A DNA stretch of 64,000 nt from a virus: IMG/VR virus record IMGVR_UViG_3300034095_001343, positions 1 to 64,000 of that record; one strand, given 5' to 3'. Shown here piece by piece: positions 39,163 through 47,460 of the stretch; within the stretch, counting starts at the first letter, position 1, and every line of letters starts with the position of its first letter. Both the position numbers and the translations under genes were made by a program. The notes beneath the pieces are model-generated. The model was given only the letters and a program-made list of their open reading frames with translations, made no database searches and was not told the origin of the DNA.

Positions 39163-39335
39163 TACTTTTTATTAATTTTATTTTGTACTTTCTTTGGAAG
39201 CTCTTTTAAATGAAAAAGATCCACACTTGATTTAGTATGAGTTTTTCCCGTCATAATTCTACCACTACTATCTTTATGAGTATTCTTCCCTTTATAAAGA
39301 GTTCCATCTTTTTTATAATGTGGTACACCTTTCAT
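39162..39335 (-). CDS. Small basic protein, 57 aa
   Basis: MKGVPHYKKDGTLYKGKNTH at the start and ELPKKVQNKINKK at the end. It is Lys/Gly/Thr-rich and probably disordered, of the virion-associated kind. It overlaps its neighbours by one base downstream and four bases upstream, so its reality is likely. No catalytic motif. Confidence 0.55.
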   Translation of the reverse strand: MKGVPHYKKDGTLYKGKNTHKDSSGRIMTGKTHTKSSVDLFHLKELPKKVQNKINKK

Positions 39336-39574
39336 CTTTTTTTACCTTTATGTAATCCATGACTAGCAAATTGCTTTCCACTTTTACTAGCCTCTCTTTT
39401 TTTAGCATTAGCAGTTGCAAGTTTTTGTCTACCTGCAGAAGTGCTTTTTAATTTAGAAATAGTTGCAGAAGGAGCATATACCTCACCCGTTTCACCAGAA
39501 GGTTTACCAGAAGGAGTTCTCCATTTTTGTTTGGTCCATCTGTCTAGACTCTTTTGTGGTGCCGCTTTTCCCAT
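39332..39574 (-). CDS. DUF5872-like basic protein, 80 aa
   Basis: A conserved small basic protein. KQKWRTPSGKPSGETGEVYA followed by PSA recalls the DUF5872 family (KWRTKSGKxSxxTGERYLP), also known from giant viruses. The C-terminus is Lys/Gly/His-rich. Such proteins are presumably virion- or DNA-associated. It abuts both neighbours. Confidence 0.65.
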   Translation of the reverse strand: MGKAAPQKSLDRWTKQKWRTPSGKPSGETGEVYAPSATISKLKSTSAGRQKLATANAKKREASKSGKQFASHGLHKGKKR

Positions 39575-39813
39575 TACTTCATTTTACTTGAAGCAATACT
39601 ATTAAGTTCTTTTACTTTTTCAACTGCCATTTTTTTGACATCTGCCATAAGTTTAGAATCTTTTTGAATCTCAACAGCTCTTTGCAGAGTACTCATTGCA
39701 GATTCAATTTCCCATTTTCTTTGTTCTGCTTTACCACCAAAAAGGGAAATACCAACTGAAGAACTTTTCTTAGTTGGTGTTGATTTTTTAGTTGTTGATT
39801 TTTTAGTTGCCAT
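39574..39813 (-). CDS. Basic small virion-type protein, 79 aa
   Basis: The N-terminus is a Lys/Ser/Thr tract (MATKKSTTKKSTPTKKSSSV) like a histone tail, followed by a helical region (WEIESAMSTLQRAVEIQ). It probably binds DNA or acidic surfaces. It is one of a run of such genes, sharing single-base overlaps with its neighbours. Confidence 0.55.
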   Translation of the reverse strand: MATKKSTTKKSTPTKKSSSVGISLFGGKAEQRKWEIESAMSTLQRAVEIQKDSKLMADVKKMAVEKVKELNSIASSKMK

Positions 39814-40076
39814 TACTTCTTAGTTTTATAAGTAAGAGCTTTAGTTTTAATAGCTCCACCCATTTTCTTTTTTTCAGATAATCTGATTTTGCGGTCTTCA
39901 ACTTTAGCTGCTCTACCTAAAAGTCTATCAGCTTTTTTATCTCTACCTTCATCTACAGCTTTATTTCCTTTACTAACAAGCTCATTTTCTTTTTTTTGCA
40001 GTCTTGCTATTTTTTTTATAGGATTTTTTGCACTATCAGACATTCCACCCATTTGCATTTTTTTTATTGTTTTCAT
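39813..40076 (-). CDS. Basic helical protein with KMQMGG start, 87 aa
   Basis: The N-terminus MKTIKKMQMGGMSDSAKNPI is followed by a Lys-rich amphipathic helix and ends KKKMGGAIKTKALTYKTKK. The 'K-x-M-x-GG' motif at both ends recurs in the 101-aa protein at 45355. It is probably a DNA- or capsid-associated protein; the GG may be a processing site. Confidence 0.55.
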   Translation of the reverse strand: MKTIKKMQMGGMSDSAKNPIKKIARLQKKENELVSKGNKAVDEGRDKKADRLLGRAAKVEDRKIRLSEKKKMGGAIKTKALTYKTKK

Positions 40077-40104
40077 AATTTTTTAGTAATTTTTCTTATG
40101 ATTA

Positions 40105-40290
40105 TTATTTTTTAGTTTTATATCCGCCACCAGCGGCTTTATACTCTTTTGCAAGCATTTGTGCTTTTCTAGCAGACCATTGTCCTGGATTACCACCTTT
40201 AGAACCAGATTTGATCTTTTCAAATAAAGATTTTCTCATACCCGGTTTAGTATAATTACCTGCTTCGTTTACTTTACTTTTAGATTGCAT
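40105..40290 (-). CDS. DUF6321-like basic protein, 61 aa
   Basis: The pattern KVNEAGNYTKPGMRKSLFEK, then GNPGQWSARKAQMLAKEYKA and AGGGYK, is a conserved block in large phages and giant viruses that I recall as DUF6321-like. It has no known activity. Size and charge suggest a nucleic-acid-binding or structural helper. Confidence 0.65.
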   Translation of the reverse strand: MQSKSKVNEAGNYTKPGMRKSLFEKIKSGSKGGNPGQWSARKAQMLAKEYKAAGGGYKTKK

Positions 40291-40510
40291 TGTTTCCTAC
40301 TTTAAATAAACCAAGAGTAATACCTTCTAATAAGGAATTTTTAGCCCATAAAAATACCCAACCTAATAATGATATAGGTATAATTGTAGACCAAGCAGCA
40401 AAATCTTTCTCATGAAATAAATTCATAACAATCATTATTAATGATCCAATCAAAAATAATACACCAATAAAAGTTGTTATACCCTCTCTTAATCTATGCT
40501 TTGCTGTCAT
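40280..40510 (-). CDS. Two-helix membrane protein, holin candidate, 76 aa
   Basis: Two hydrophobic helices (about 11-30 and 43-57) with a short charged loop. Position directly next to the u-spanin gene, overlapping by four bases, makes a holin function plausible. The charged ends (MTAKHRLREG, later KNSLLEG) are compatible. Confidence 0.5.
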   Translation of the reverse strand: MTAKHRLREGITTFIGVLFLIGSLIMIVMNLFHEKDFAAWSTIIPISLLGWVFLWAKNSLLEGITLGLFKVGNNAI

Positions 40511-41010
40511 CCTATTAATCTTTTTATAAACGTTAATATTGTTTTTCTATATGTAATAATTCCAAGCAATGTAATTAAAAAAGACCAAATAATTAAAGGA
40601 AATTTCCACCAATAGCTTTTATAAATAATTACCGGTTTTTCTACCTGCACTTCTTTTGTTCTATAACGGATCTCAGTATTACCTGGTACATGAACTTTAA
40701 TTGTATCTATTCTAGCTTTAGTTTTTAATCTATTATTCTTTAAATTTAGTTCTAAATTAACAAGCTTTCCCTGAAGACTAAATATTTCTACAATCTTTAC
40801 TTTTCCTAAACTGTCACATTCAAGTAAAGCTTCAATATAGGAACTATCTGCTTTAACATTAACAATAGTATCCTTTATGTAAATACTATCTCTTATAAAT
40901 TCAGTAGTATGTGTTTTACATTCATTACATATTATTTCTCTTTGTTCTTTTGTTATAAAACAAGAAGACAAAAGACTACTACCTATTAATATAATAAGGG
41001 TATTTTTCAT
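40507..41010 (-). CDS. Unimolecular spanin (u-spanin) candidate, 167 aa
   Basis: This would fuse inner and outer membranes at the last step of lysis. It has a lipoprotein signal with lipobox SLLSSC (Cys17) and a C-terminal membrane helix WWKFPLIIWSFLITLLGIIT (about 131-150), with a charged, coiled-coil-like periplasmic part in between. A single protein with both anchors defines a u-spanin. A two-helix membrane protein sits next to it. Confidence 0.7.
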   Translation of the reverse strand: MKNTLIILIGSSLLSSCFITKEQREIICNECKTHTTEFIRDSIYIKDTIVNVKADSSYIEALLECDSLGKVKIVEIFSLQGKLVNLELNLKNNRLKTKARIDTIKVHVPGNTEIRYRTKEVQVEKPVIIYKSYWWKFPLIIWSFLITLLGIITYRKTILTFIKRLIG

Positions 41011-41031
41011 TATTTTAGATACTAAGTTTTA

Positions 41032-41373
41032 TTATACTGTTACAACCTCAATATTATCAGCACCATATATAGGTGTAAGGGTATCCACTACAAACTCAAT
41101 TAACATGGCCTCCGCTGCCTCTGTTTCATATCTTAAAACTGCCAGCTCTCCTGTTAGTGTGGTGTTAAAATCTGATACATTTGGAATGGATGTTTTTCCA
41201 TCTAAAAACGCCTGCTCATTTTGATACAATAGAGTTGCTACTTGGGTGGGGATATACCCATCTTTTTGGCTTTTGTTATCTGTGTATGCCTCGGCAATTA
41301 CTAAGATACTTCCACTTGCTACGACCATACCGCTAGACAAGTTTACTTCTGAATTAATTTTTACTGTTTTCAT
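41032..41373 (-). CDS. Hypothetical protein near tail genes, 113 aa
   Basis: Not recognised. It is a mixed alpha/beta protein, MKTVKINSEVNLSSGMVVAS then SILVIAEAYTDNK, with an acidic helical end. It lies between the spanin and the adhesin genes with similar composition, so it may be a tail or fibre component or chaperone. Confidence 0.5.
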   Translation of the reverse strand: MKTVKINSEVNLSSGMVVASGSILVIAEAYTDNKSQKDGYIPTQVATLLYQNEQAFLDGKTSIPNVSDFNTTLTGELAVLRYETEAAEAMLIEFVVDTLTPIYGADNIEVVTV

Positions 41374-41398
41374 TTTTATTTGTTTTTTATTTTTATGA

Positions 41399-41635
41399 TT
41401 ATACTATTTCTGGCAAATTTACTTCAAATTCTGTTGGTTGTCCTAATATTGGAACAAGAGATACATCATACATAATATACCAAAATACAGGCACATTTAA
41501 ACCTGCATATAAGTAATTTGTCCAATGTGTAGTAGTATCACTTTCATTTGCAGGAATACCATGATAAACATCACACGCACTTATAGCATCTTTTGCATCT
41601 TGTTCTGTGTTGTATTTATATCCGTTATATACCAT
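41399..41635 (-). CDS. Small tail-associated protein, 78 aa
   Basis: It is aromatic-rich, with GYKYNTEQDAKDAISACDVY and HWTNYLYAGLNVPVFWYI. Its start overlaps the adhesin gene's end by 11 bases. The NTEQDAKDAI pattern resembles small tail-fibre-assembly or attachment proteins, but identity is not certain. Confidence 0.5.
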   Translation of the reverse strand: MVYNGYKYNTEQDAKDAISACDVYHGIPANESDTTTHWTNYLYAGLNVPVFWYIMYDVSLVPILGQPTEFEVNLPEIV

Positions 41636-42500
41636 AATATGCCCTAATATTATTTACAATGTTTACTTCATTTGATGAATTGTCTCCACTAAACATTACT
41701 ACCTCTTGAATTTGTCCGTCTAAAAAGTCCTGACTGTTATTATTTAATGAACCAAGTCCTAATTTTACTAATGTTGTTCTTGGTGTGCCTGAATAGGTGG
41801 CAGTATTATTCGCTCCACTGTTTAATCCTGCACGTATTTGAGTTCCAACTTTTGATGTTTTAAATACATATTGAGTATTTGCGGAAACTGTTGGGCTATT
41901 TACTGTAGTAAATGAACCTGCTGTATTAAAAAATAAATTTCTTACAACATTTGTAGATCTATAAATATATTGAGCCACTCTACCATTAGGTAAAACTAAG
42001 TCATCTTGGTCTAATATTGAACAATTTAAGGGAGCCGTTGTATTTACTAAACCAACTGCACACGCTAAAAATTCCCCATTTTGTACACTAACCCCTGCAG
42101 ATGTAAGTAATCCTGTACTTGATGCAGATATAAATTGACAAGATGCTAATAGATTTATAGTATTTAAAACTCCTGATATTACAATTTTTGGCTGCTTTAA
42201 TGCAGTAGTTTGTAACACATCATAAGTAGACCCTCCCACCTGCGAATACCACTTTACTACAAATCCATCTGTAGCAGAACAGAATGATAGCAAACTTGCT
42301 GTATCTAAAACATTTGCAACAAAACCTATGTCTGATTCTGCATTATCACTTGAACGTCTTACACGAATTGCCGCTCCTCCATAAGCATTTGTCAACTTTC
42401 TTAAAGAATATGCAGCCGTGCTATTTGGATATAAATCCAATAACAACGGGGTTGCAGGTGTTGCTGAAGTAGCTAATATGCCGTTTATTGCTAATATCAT
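41625..42500 (-). CDS. Tail adhesin with arabinofuranosidase-like lectin fold, 291 aa
   Basis: Very likely a receptor-binding domain. AAYSLRKLTNAYGGAAIRVR, then RSSDNAESDIGFVANVLDTA and TDGFVVKWYSQVGGSTYDVL match the start of the ArabFuran-catal (concanavalin-like) family found in carbohydrate enzymes and phage tail proteins. The rest is a beta-sandwich-like series of strands. Whether it still cuts or only binds sugars cannot be told. Confidence 0.7.
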   Translation of the reverse strand: MILAINGILATSATPATPLLLDLYPNSTAAYSLRKLTNAYGGAAIRVRRSSDNAESDIGFVANVLDTASLLSFCSATDGFVVKWYSQVGGSTYDVLQTTALKQPKIVISGVLNTINLLASCQFISASSTGLLTSAGVSVQNGEFLACAVGLVNTTAPLNCSILDQDDLVLPNGRVAQYIYRSTNVVRNLFFNTAGSFTTVNSPTVSANTQYVFKTSKVGTQIRAGLNSGANNTATYSGTPRTTLVKLGLGSLNNNSQDFLDGQIQEVVMFSGDNSSNEVNIVNNIRAYYGI

Positions 42501-42501
42501 T

Positions 42502-45039
42502 TTATACCGCTATATCTCCAAACAAATACCATTCATTTGTAGCAATCTTAATCAATGTTGCTCCGCTATATTGACCGCTTAATTTCAACTTGCCTCCATT
42601 ACTTCTAATTGTCACCCCACCTGTTGCTACAACTGTTGTCTGTCCTGCACCATATTGTGAGATTAATATCTGTGTGCCTACGCTATATGCAACTGTGCTA
42701 TCCAATGGAACAGTTAAATTGTTTGCACTTCCCACATTCATCTCCACTAATTTATTTGCATCACCAAGAACTAAAGTATATGATGCAGCTTGTCTGTTGG
42801 TAGTAACTAATTTTGTGTCTTCCCACGCAGTACCGTTATAAAAATTATTTGAATTTGTTGTTGTGTTGTATATCTCAAGTCCTGTTGCCGGAGATACTAT
42901 AGCATTTCTTTGGGTTGTAGTCATTCTTGGCATCAAAAACCCTTGTGTGGTACTATCTGCTTGAAGGACTGCACTTGCATTTACTGCCGATGTATTGAAA
43001 TATCCGCCTCCGGTAACACTTTCAAAAGCTCTGTGATCTATTGTGCCGGTTAATGTCGGGTTGTGGTATATTCCCCTAAATATTTTTGTCCCGGTCTGCA
43101 AGTTCATATTAATTGCCGGATTAATCTCGATTTGGTTTACTGTTACGTTAGTTGCAGGTAATACGGCAATATATCCTTGATTTACTTCAACGTGTTTTCT
43201 GGTTCCGGCTGTAATTGCTATTGTATTAACCGTAGTATTTCCAATAGTCACCCAACCAATATTTGCATTTACCGGCTGAATAGCTACACCAGTAGCATTC
43301 CCCTCAATAGTTAATACACTATTGTTAAGAGTAGTTATTGTATTTGGAACAAAAATAGTATTAGTATCTAATCTTAATACACCTGTACTTCCATTATTAA
43401 CTTGAAACCTTGTACCAGCAGGGTGTCCAAAACTACCACCACCAAACTTTACCGCACCATCATCTCTGATTTGCAGCGTATCATTCCCGGCACTATCTGT
43501 ATTGATCTGACTAAAAGTAGCCGTTGTTGTTCCACTTCCTTTAATTAATGTTTGTTGACCAAATCGTTGCCAAGCTGCACCATCATAAATGTCCGTTGTT
43601 TTTGTTGTGGTATTATAGATACTTAACCCGATTGCAGGTGTGGCTATGGCATTTCTTTGTGCCGTTGTCATTCGTGGCATTAAAAAACCTTGTGTAGTGC
43701 TATCTGCTTGCAATACTGCGCTGGCATTTACAGAGGTTGTATTAAAATGCCCTCCTCCGGATGATGATTCAAAGGCTCTGTGGCTTGTTACTCCTGTTAC
43801 TGTTGGATTATGATAAAATCCTCTAACTATTTTTGTCCCAGTACCGGTGGTGAGATTTATTACATTCTCACTTTTTAAGATATTTACTTCAGGATTTGTA
43901 GATACAGCAAAAGCAGTCCAGTTTCTTGTGAATCTTATAAAATTAAATTCTCCACTATAGGGAGCTGTGTTAACTTCTGAACCTCCAAAGTCTATGGTTG
44001 CAGAGTTGGGGTTTCCATTTCTAAAAGTAATACTTCCGGTTGGTTGTAATAGGCCATTCATAGAGCGCAAAACTGCACTATCTCCAAAAACACAATCACT
44101 TTGCGAAACTGCCAAACATACGTTGTCTGCTTGGTCTTTTACTTGAAATCTGACACTGAAGCTAAGGGCTCCATTAGGCCCAACAAATGCTGTCCCATCA
44201 TCTCGAACGGAAAACTGCAAAACATTAGAGCTATTGGTTATTATTTGACTAAATGTCGCTGATGTTGCTCCACTGCCTTTTATATTTAATTTTGCAGCTC
44301 CTCCAACAGCTACTCCAATACTCATTCTGGTGTTTGCGGTGTCAAATTGTAAAAGACTATTTTTTGCCAGCTGAATTGCAGAATCTACAAAGAGCATATC
44401 TCCGGAGGCTGCTCCAGATACTGCGTCTCCTATGGCTATCCCTCCAACACTTGATGAAGCAATGGTTATAATTCCATCTGCTGACGTTCCCGTAGTTGTT
44501 AATGTTATTCCACTACCTTCTACTAATTTTACACTTCCACCTGTTGCAGATAAAGTTGCTGTATGTGAAGTTGCATCTGATGTGTTAGCTAAGGTCTGAT
44601 TTCCGCTATTTGTTCCGCTTGTATTGCCTATTACTGTTAATTGTGCATCTGTTACATAGTTCTTATTAGTACTTGCTGCTATATCTGCTGTGGTTGCATC
44701 TGCACCTGCTGTTACAAGTCCTTTGGCATCATAGGTTATCTTGGTCTTTGTTGCACCCGTGATAGCTGCATTTTCATCAACCTTGCTATCTAATGCACTT
44801 TGTAAATCGGTTTGTAATGAAAGTGTACCCGTAATGCTACCCCATGTAAGAGAAGTAGAGCTTGCAATCCAAGTTTTAAGAGTTTTTAAACTCATTATAA
44901 ATGGTTGCATTCTGGGATTTGGCTTTAAAGCCTCTTGCGGATTATCAAAAGCAGCTAAAATGATATAATCATCATTTTTTGGAGACTTTGTTTGTTTTCT
45001 TTTAAGTAACCCTAATATGTCTTGAAGTACAGTATTCAT
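42502..45039 (-). CDS. Tail fibre protein, 845 aa
   Basis: A long Thr/Ser/Ala/Asn-rich protein with repeated modules. The N-terminal segment MNTVLQDILGLLKRK is a likely virion anchor (compare the gene at 45041). Residues 90-170 resemble phage fibre stem repeats. Two related blocks follow, each opening with KGSG.T.ATFSQI and containing VNASAVLQADSTTQGFLMPR, then MTTxQRNAI. Fibre stalks with a C-terminal tip are the expected form. Confidence 0.8.
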   Translation of the reverse strand: MNTVLQDILGLLKRKQTKSPKNDDYIILAAFDNPQEALKPNPRMQPFIMSLKTLKTWIASSTSLTWGSITGTLSLQTDLQSALDSKVDENAAITGATKTKITYDAKGLVTAGADATTADIAASTNKNYVTDAQLTVIGNTSGTNSGNQTLANTSDATSHTATLSATGGSVKLVEGSGITLTTTGTSADGIITIASSSVGGIAIGDAVSGAASGDMLFVDSAIQLAKNSLLQFDTANTRMSIGVAVGGAAKLNIKGSGATSATFSQIITNSSNVLQFSVRDDGTAFVGPNGALSFSVRFQVKDQADNVCLAVSQSDCVFGDSAVLRSMNGLLQPTGSITFRNGNPNSATIDFGGSEVNTAPYSGEFNFIRFTRNWTAFAVSTNPEVNILKSENVINLTTGTGTKIVRGFYHNPTVTGVTSHRAFESSSGGGHFNTTSVNASAVLQADSTTQGFLMPRMTTAQRNAIATPAIGLSIYNTTTKTTDIYDGAAWQRFGQQTLIKGSGTTTATFSQINTDSAGNDTLQIRDDGAVKFGGGSFGHPAGTRFQVNNGSTGVLRLDTNTIFVPNTITTLNNSVLTIEGNATGVAIQPVNANIGWVTIGNTTVNTIAITAGTRKHVEVNQGYIAVLPATNVTVNQIEINPAINMNLQTGTKIFRGIYHNPTLTGTIDHRAFESVTGGGYFNTSAVNASAVLQADSTTQGFLMPRMTTTQRNAIVSPATGLEIYNTTTNSNNFYNGTAWEDTKLVTTNRQAASYTLVLGDANKLVEMNVGSANNLTVPLDSTVAYSVGTQILISQYGAGQTTVVATGGVTIRSNGGKLKLSGQYSGATLIKIATNEWYLFGDIAV

Positions 45040-45040
45040 T

Positions 45041-45358
45041 TTAATAACTATTTAAAGTGGATCTTTTCCAGGTATTTAATGCTACGCAAATATAAATAAA
45101 ATTTGCATCAATTTTAATATCTCCTGGTTGTCCAGAAGATGTTGATATACTAACAGTGCCTTGTGAAATCTTTGTAGAAGGAATGGCAGCTATATCAGAA
45201 AGCTTAGCTAAACGTACACTTCTATAAGGAACTGGTGAAGCAACACCTACCATATCAGGTTCTTCATGAACTCCAACCACAAAAACATCATTGGCTTTAA
45301 GTTCTTTAACGTATTGCTTCTTTTTTAATAATAAAAGTATATCTGTTAAAATATTCAT
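45041..45358 (-). CDS. Short tail-fibre-like protein with shared anchor, 105 aa
   Basis: It begins MNILTDILLLLKKKQYVKEL, matching the anchor of the 845-aa fibre (MNTVLQDILGLLKRKQ). Its C-terminus GDIKIDANFIYICVALNTW is the strand seen in many fibre/tip proteins. It could be a minimal fibre, a truncated copy, or a base of the fibre attachment. Confidence 0.65.
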   Translation of the reverse strand: MNILTDILLLLKKKQYVKELKANDVFVVGVHEEPDMVGVASPVPYRSVRLAKLSDIAAIPSTKISQGTVSISTSSGQPGDIKIDANFIYICVALNTWKRSTLNSY

Positions 45359-45660
45359 TTCTTATAACCATTTATTCTAGAAGGCATGCTACCACCAATT
45401 TGTTTCTTTTTTAAGTTTTTCATATCACCACCACACTTATAACAAGGTTTTGGCATATTACCTCCCATTCTCATCTTCTCTACAAAATCTTCCGACATGT
45501 CAATGGTACCACCCATTTGCATAAGTTTACCAAGAAACTTTTCACCTCCCATTTTCTTAAAGCCCATTTTATTACGGACTTCAGTTGGAAGTTTGCCTAA
45601 GCTTTTTTCTTTTCCAGTAGGAACATTTTTAAGTTCCGAACCCATTTTGTATTTTTTCAT
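45355..45660 (-). CDS. Basic protein with repeated MGG motifs and CxxC, 101 aa
   Basis: The sequence repeats a K-M-x-GG motif: KKMGGEK, KLMQMGGT, KMRMGGN and KKQIGGS, with CYKCGG between the last two. No enzyme motif is visible. The motif also occurs at the ends of the protein at 39813. This may be a scaffold-like or DNA-binding protein with processing sites after GG, and the CxxC may bind zinc. Confidence 0.6.
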   Translation of the reverse strand: MKKYKMGSELKNVPTGKEKSLGKLPTEVRNKMGFKKMGGEKFLGKLMQMGGTIDMSEDFVEKMRMGGNMPKPCYKCGGDMKNLKKKQIGGSMPSRINGYKK

Positions 45661-45670
45661 TGTTTTGATT

Positions 45671-45820
45671 TTAATATATATCTAAGGTCAAAGTTATAAA
45701 TAATAAATAAAATGTCAAAGTAAAAAATGGTTGTTCTTCAGTTGGATTAACTGTATCCCACCCTAAAGCAAATCTATCATGAGGCCAATGAAAAGCTATT
45801 TCTAAAATAAAATTTGTCAT
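45671..45820 (-). CDS. Small membrane peptide, 49 aa
   Basis: Translation begins MTNFILEIAFHWPHDRFALG and has one hydrophobic segment near its C-terminus (FTLTFYLLFITLTLDIY). The 'FHWPxDxFALGWDxxxPTEE' core looks like a small membrane protein seen in Bacteroidota phages. It is preceded three bases upstream by the next basic protein's stop. Confidence 0.55.
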   Translation of the reverse strand: MTNFILEIAFHWPHDRFALGWDTVNPTEEQPFFTLTFYLLFITLTLDIY

Positions 45821-45823
45821 AAA

Positions 45824-45973
45824 TTATCTACCTTGACTTCTATAAGGTTTTTTATAGAGTTTACTATTTTTATTCTTACTATTTTTTGTTTTACTATGAA
45901 CACCAGGTCTGGAAATCTTTGGACGTGTCTTAAAAGTAACAGAACCTAATGATGATTTTTTACTTGCTGCCAT
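45824..45973 (-). CDS. Tiny basic protein, 49 aa
   Basis: MAASKKSSLGSVTFKTRPKI, then SRPGVHSKTKNSKNKNSKL. It is Lys- and Ser-rich and disordered. The SRPGxHSKTKxSKxKxSKxYxK pattern recurs in crAss-like genomes as a small virion-block protein. It is tightly packed between neighbours. Confidence 0.6.
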   Translation of the reverse strand: MAASKKSSLGSVTFKTRPKISRPGVHSKTKNSKNKNSKLYKKPYRSQGR

Positions 45974-45975
45974 TT

Positions 45976-46176
45976 TTATTTTCTTTTAATATTTTTCCAC
46001 ATAGCAGCTGCAGCCACTTTTTTTCCTGCCTCTTCTGATCCATATTTCTTAGATGCTTTGGCTGCAATTTTTTCAAAGGTCTTACCTTTTTTACCAATAT
46101 CTTTACCAGCTCTAGCAGCTTTAGCAACACTACTTCTTTGTGATTTAGTAGTTCCTGAAGATGGTTTATTTTTCAT
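45976..46176 (-). CDS. DUF7218-like basic protein, 66 aa
   Basis: VAKAARAGKDIGKKGKTFEK and KASKKYGSEEAGKKVAAAAM are blocks of a conserved small protein family (DUF7218-like) found across tailed phages and some bacteria. It is very basic and helical, and its role is unknown. It lies in the run of small virion-type genes. Confidence 0.65.
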   Translation of the reverse strand: MKNKPSSGTTKSQRSSVAKAARAGKDIGKKGKTFEKIAAKASKKYGSEEAGKKVAAAAMWKNIKRK

Positions 46177-46182
46177 ATTATA

Positions 46183-46431
46183 TTAAATTTTAGGTTTTCT
46201 ACCTTTCCGTTTTTCTCCTTTAAGACTGTTACCAACATCTTCCAACTGAGTACCAACTTCTTTAAGAGTTTTTTTTACATCTTCTAATTCAACAGTAACA
46301 GCTTTAGTTCTAGCTTTAACTTCATTAGTTACACTAATAGCTTTTTCATCAATAGTTGTTTTAGACCAAATCCAGTTCCATCCTTTTTGTAAGGAGAATG
46401 TCCAAATAGCATGTAAGACTTTTTTAATCAT
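46183..46431 (-). CDS. Amphipathic helical protein, 82 aa
   Basis: The start at 46431 (MIKKVLHAIWTFSLQKGWNW) is preferred over one ten residues upstream. Following is a long coiled-coil helix (TVELEDVKKTLKEVGTQLED) and a basic GEKRKGRKPKI tail. It resembles small virion or membrane-proximal proteins; function is unknown. Confidence 0.55.
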   Translation of the reverse strand: MIKKVLHAIWTFSLQKGWNWIWSKTTIDEKAISVTNEVKARTKAVTVELEDVKKTLKEVGTQLEDVGNSLKGEKRKGRKPKI

Positions 46432-46482
46432 TATGAATTGTTTTATATAATCAATATACAAAAAATTTTGAAAAAAATCAAA

Positions 46483-46797
46483 CTAAATATTTTTAAGCCT
46501 CTCGTTTTCTTTTTCTAAAAAAGTAACCTTAACACGTAGTTCACTTATTTCCCTTGTTAAAGAAAGAATCTGATTTCTCATTTCATCTTTCTCTTCAGAG
46601 CTTTGCTGCAGAAGTTGTTCAAGTCTTTTCACTCTATCTCTTAAATCATCCCTATACATATTATGATCATTTTTTTGATCTTCTGTATTCTTTGCTTTTA
46701 ATTTCATTTTTACTTCATAGAATTTCCAAGCTCCTGCTGAAAATAAGACTGTTACTATTGTAACAATAACGGTTGTAATACTATCTAGGGTAGCCAT
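46483..46797 (-). CDS. Membrane-anchored coiled coil, 104 aa
   Basis: Residues 5-25 form a membrane helix (ITTVIVTIVTVLFSAGAWKF); the rest is a long charged coiled coil (VKRLEQLLQQSSEEKDEMRN). This is the layout of phage i-spanins or of a membrane-tethered lysis/regulatory protein. Overlap with the next gene is 13 bases. Confidence 0.55.
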   Translation of the reverse strand: MATLDSITTVIVTIVTVLFSAGAWKFYEVKMKLKAKNTEDQKNDHNMYRDDLRDRVKRLEQLLQQSSEEKDEMRNQILSLTREISELRVKVTFLEKENERLKNI

Positions 46798-47165
46798 TCT
46801 TTATATTTTAAATAATAATGATTACTTAATCTTTTTAAATTAAAAAATGCACTTATTGATACAAGAACCCATCCCCAATGTGTAGGATCTTTAGGTAATT
46901 TACCAATAAGAAAATAATATGTAATTACGACTATTGAAAATAAAAAGACACCTAAACCAAGTGTCTTTCTTATTTTAATAGTGTGTAAACAGGCACCTTT
47001 AATGGATGCAAAACCTATTAAAACACTAGGAATGATAAGCCAAAGATTAAAGTTACAATCTAATGTATGTACAATTGGAAAAAATATTAACCATATAATA
47101 CCCTGAGTGATTTCAGTTGGCTCAGAGTCATAATAAGTTAATATTGTACGTAATCTTGATAACAT
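46785..47165 (-). CDS. Multi-pass membrane protein, 126 aa
   Basis: Four hydrophobic segments (about 20-33, 39-56, 69-86 and 94-108) suggest a four-helix membrane protein. It is the first gene of the minus-strand virion block and overlaps the next coiled-coil gene by 13 bases. It may act as a holin or antiholin together with that protein. Confidence 0.5.
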   Translation of the reverse strand: MLSRLRTILTYYDSEPTEITQGIIWLIFFPIVHTLDCNFNLWLIIPSVLIGFASIKGACLHTIKIRKTLGLGVFLFSIVVITYYFLIGKLPKDPTHWGWVLVSISAFFNLKRLSNHYYLKYKEWLP

Positions 47166-47265
47166 TTGACTTAAATTACTTGTGTAATTTATTTATACTA
47201 TAATATACAAATAAATTATTTCTCTTCATACAAAAAACCCCATTAAAATTTTTAAATTTGCAATT
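47166..47265. promoter_or_regulatory. Divergent promoter region
   Basis: This gap drives the minus-strand block leftward and the ribonucleotide reductase genes rightward. A TAAATTTG -7-like box lies at 47254-47261 just before the plus-strand ATG, with no exact -33 TTG. The minus strand contains TATATTAT-like runs. Confidence 0.4.
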
Positions 47266-47460
47266 ATGAATAAAGTTGACAAAGTAATGTTTGACCATAA
47301 AGTTGATGTTACATTTTTACCAAAGGAACCCCTTTTTGGAATTAAGGGTATAAACTGTGAGGTCTTATGCATCGATGATGTTTATAGACCTGTTTACGGA
47401 TTTGAAATAGGATTACTTTTTTTTAAATTTTCTTATGTACATCTTTTTTGGAAAGATTAG
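47266..47460 (+). CDS. Small hypothetical protein, 64 aa
   Basis: Not recognised. It is a beta-strand-rich sequence with VDVTFLPKEPLFGIKGINCE and FEIGLLFFKFSYV. It lies between a divergent promoter and a strong terminator, and so forms a one-gene transcript ahead of nrdB. Confidence 0.5.
   Translation: MNKVDKVMFDHKVDVTFLPKEPLFGIKGINCEVLCIDDVYRPVYGFEIGLLFFKFSYVHLFWKD

Noticed and set aside
42284-44968. Plus-strand frames opposite the fibre genes (Leu- or Ser-rich)
   Set aside because: Antisense images of Thr/Ser/Ala-rich fibre coding sequence. No independent support.
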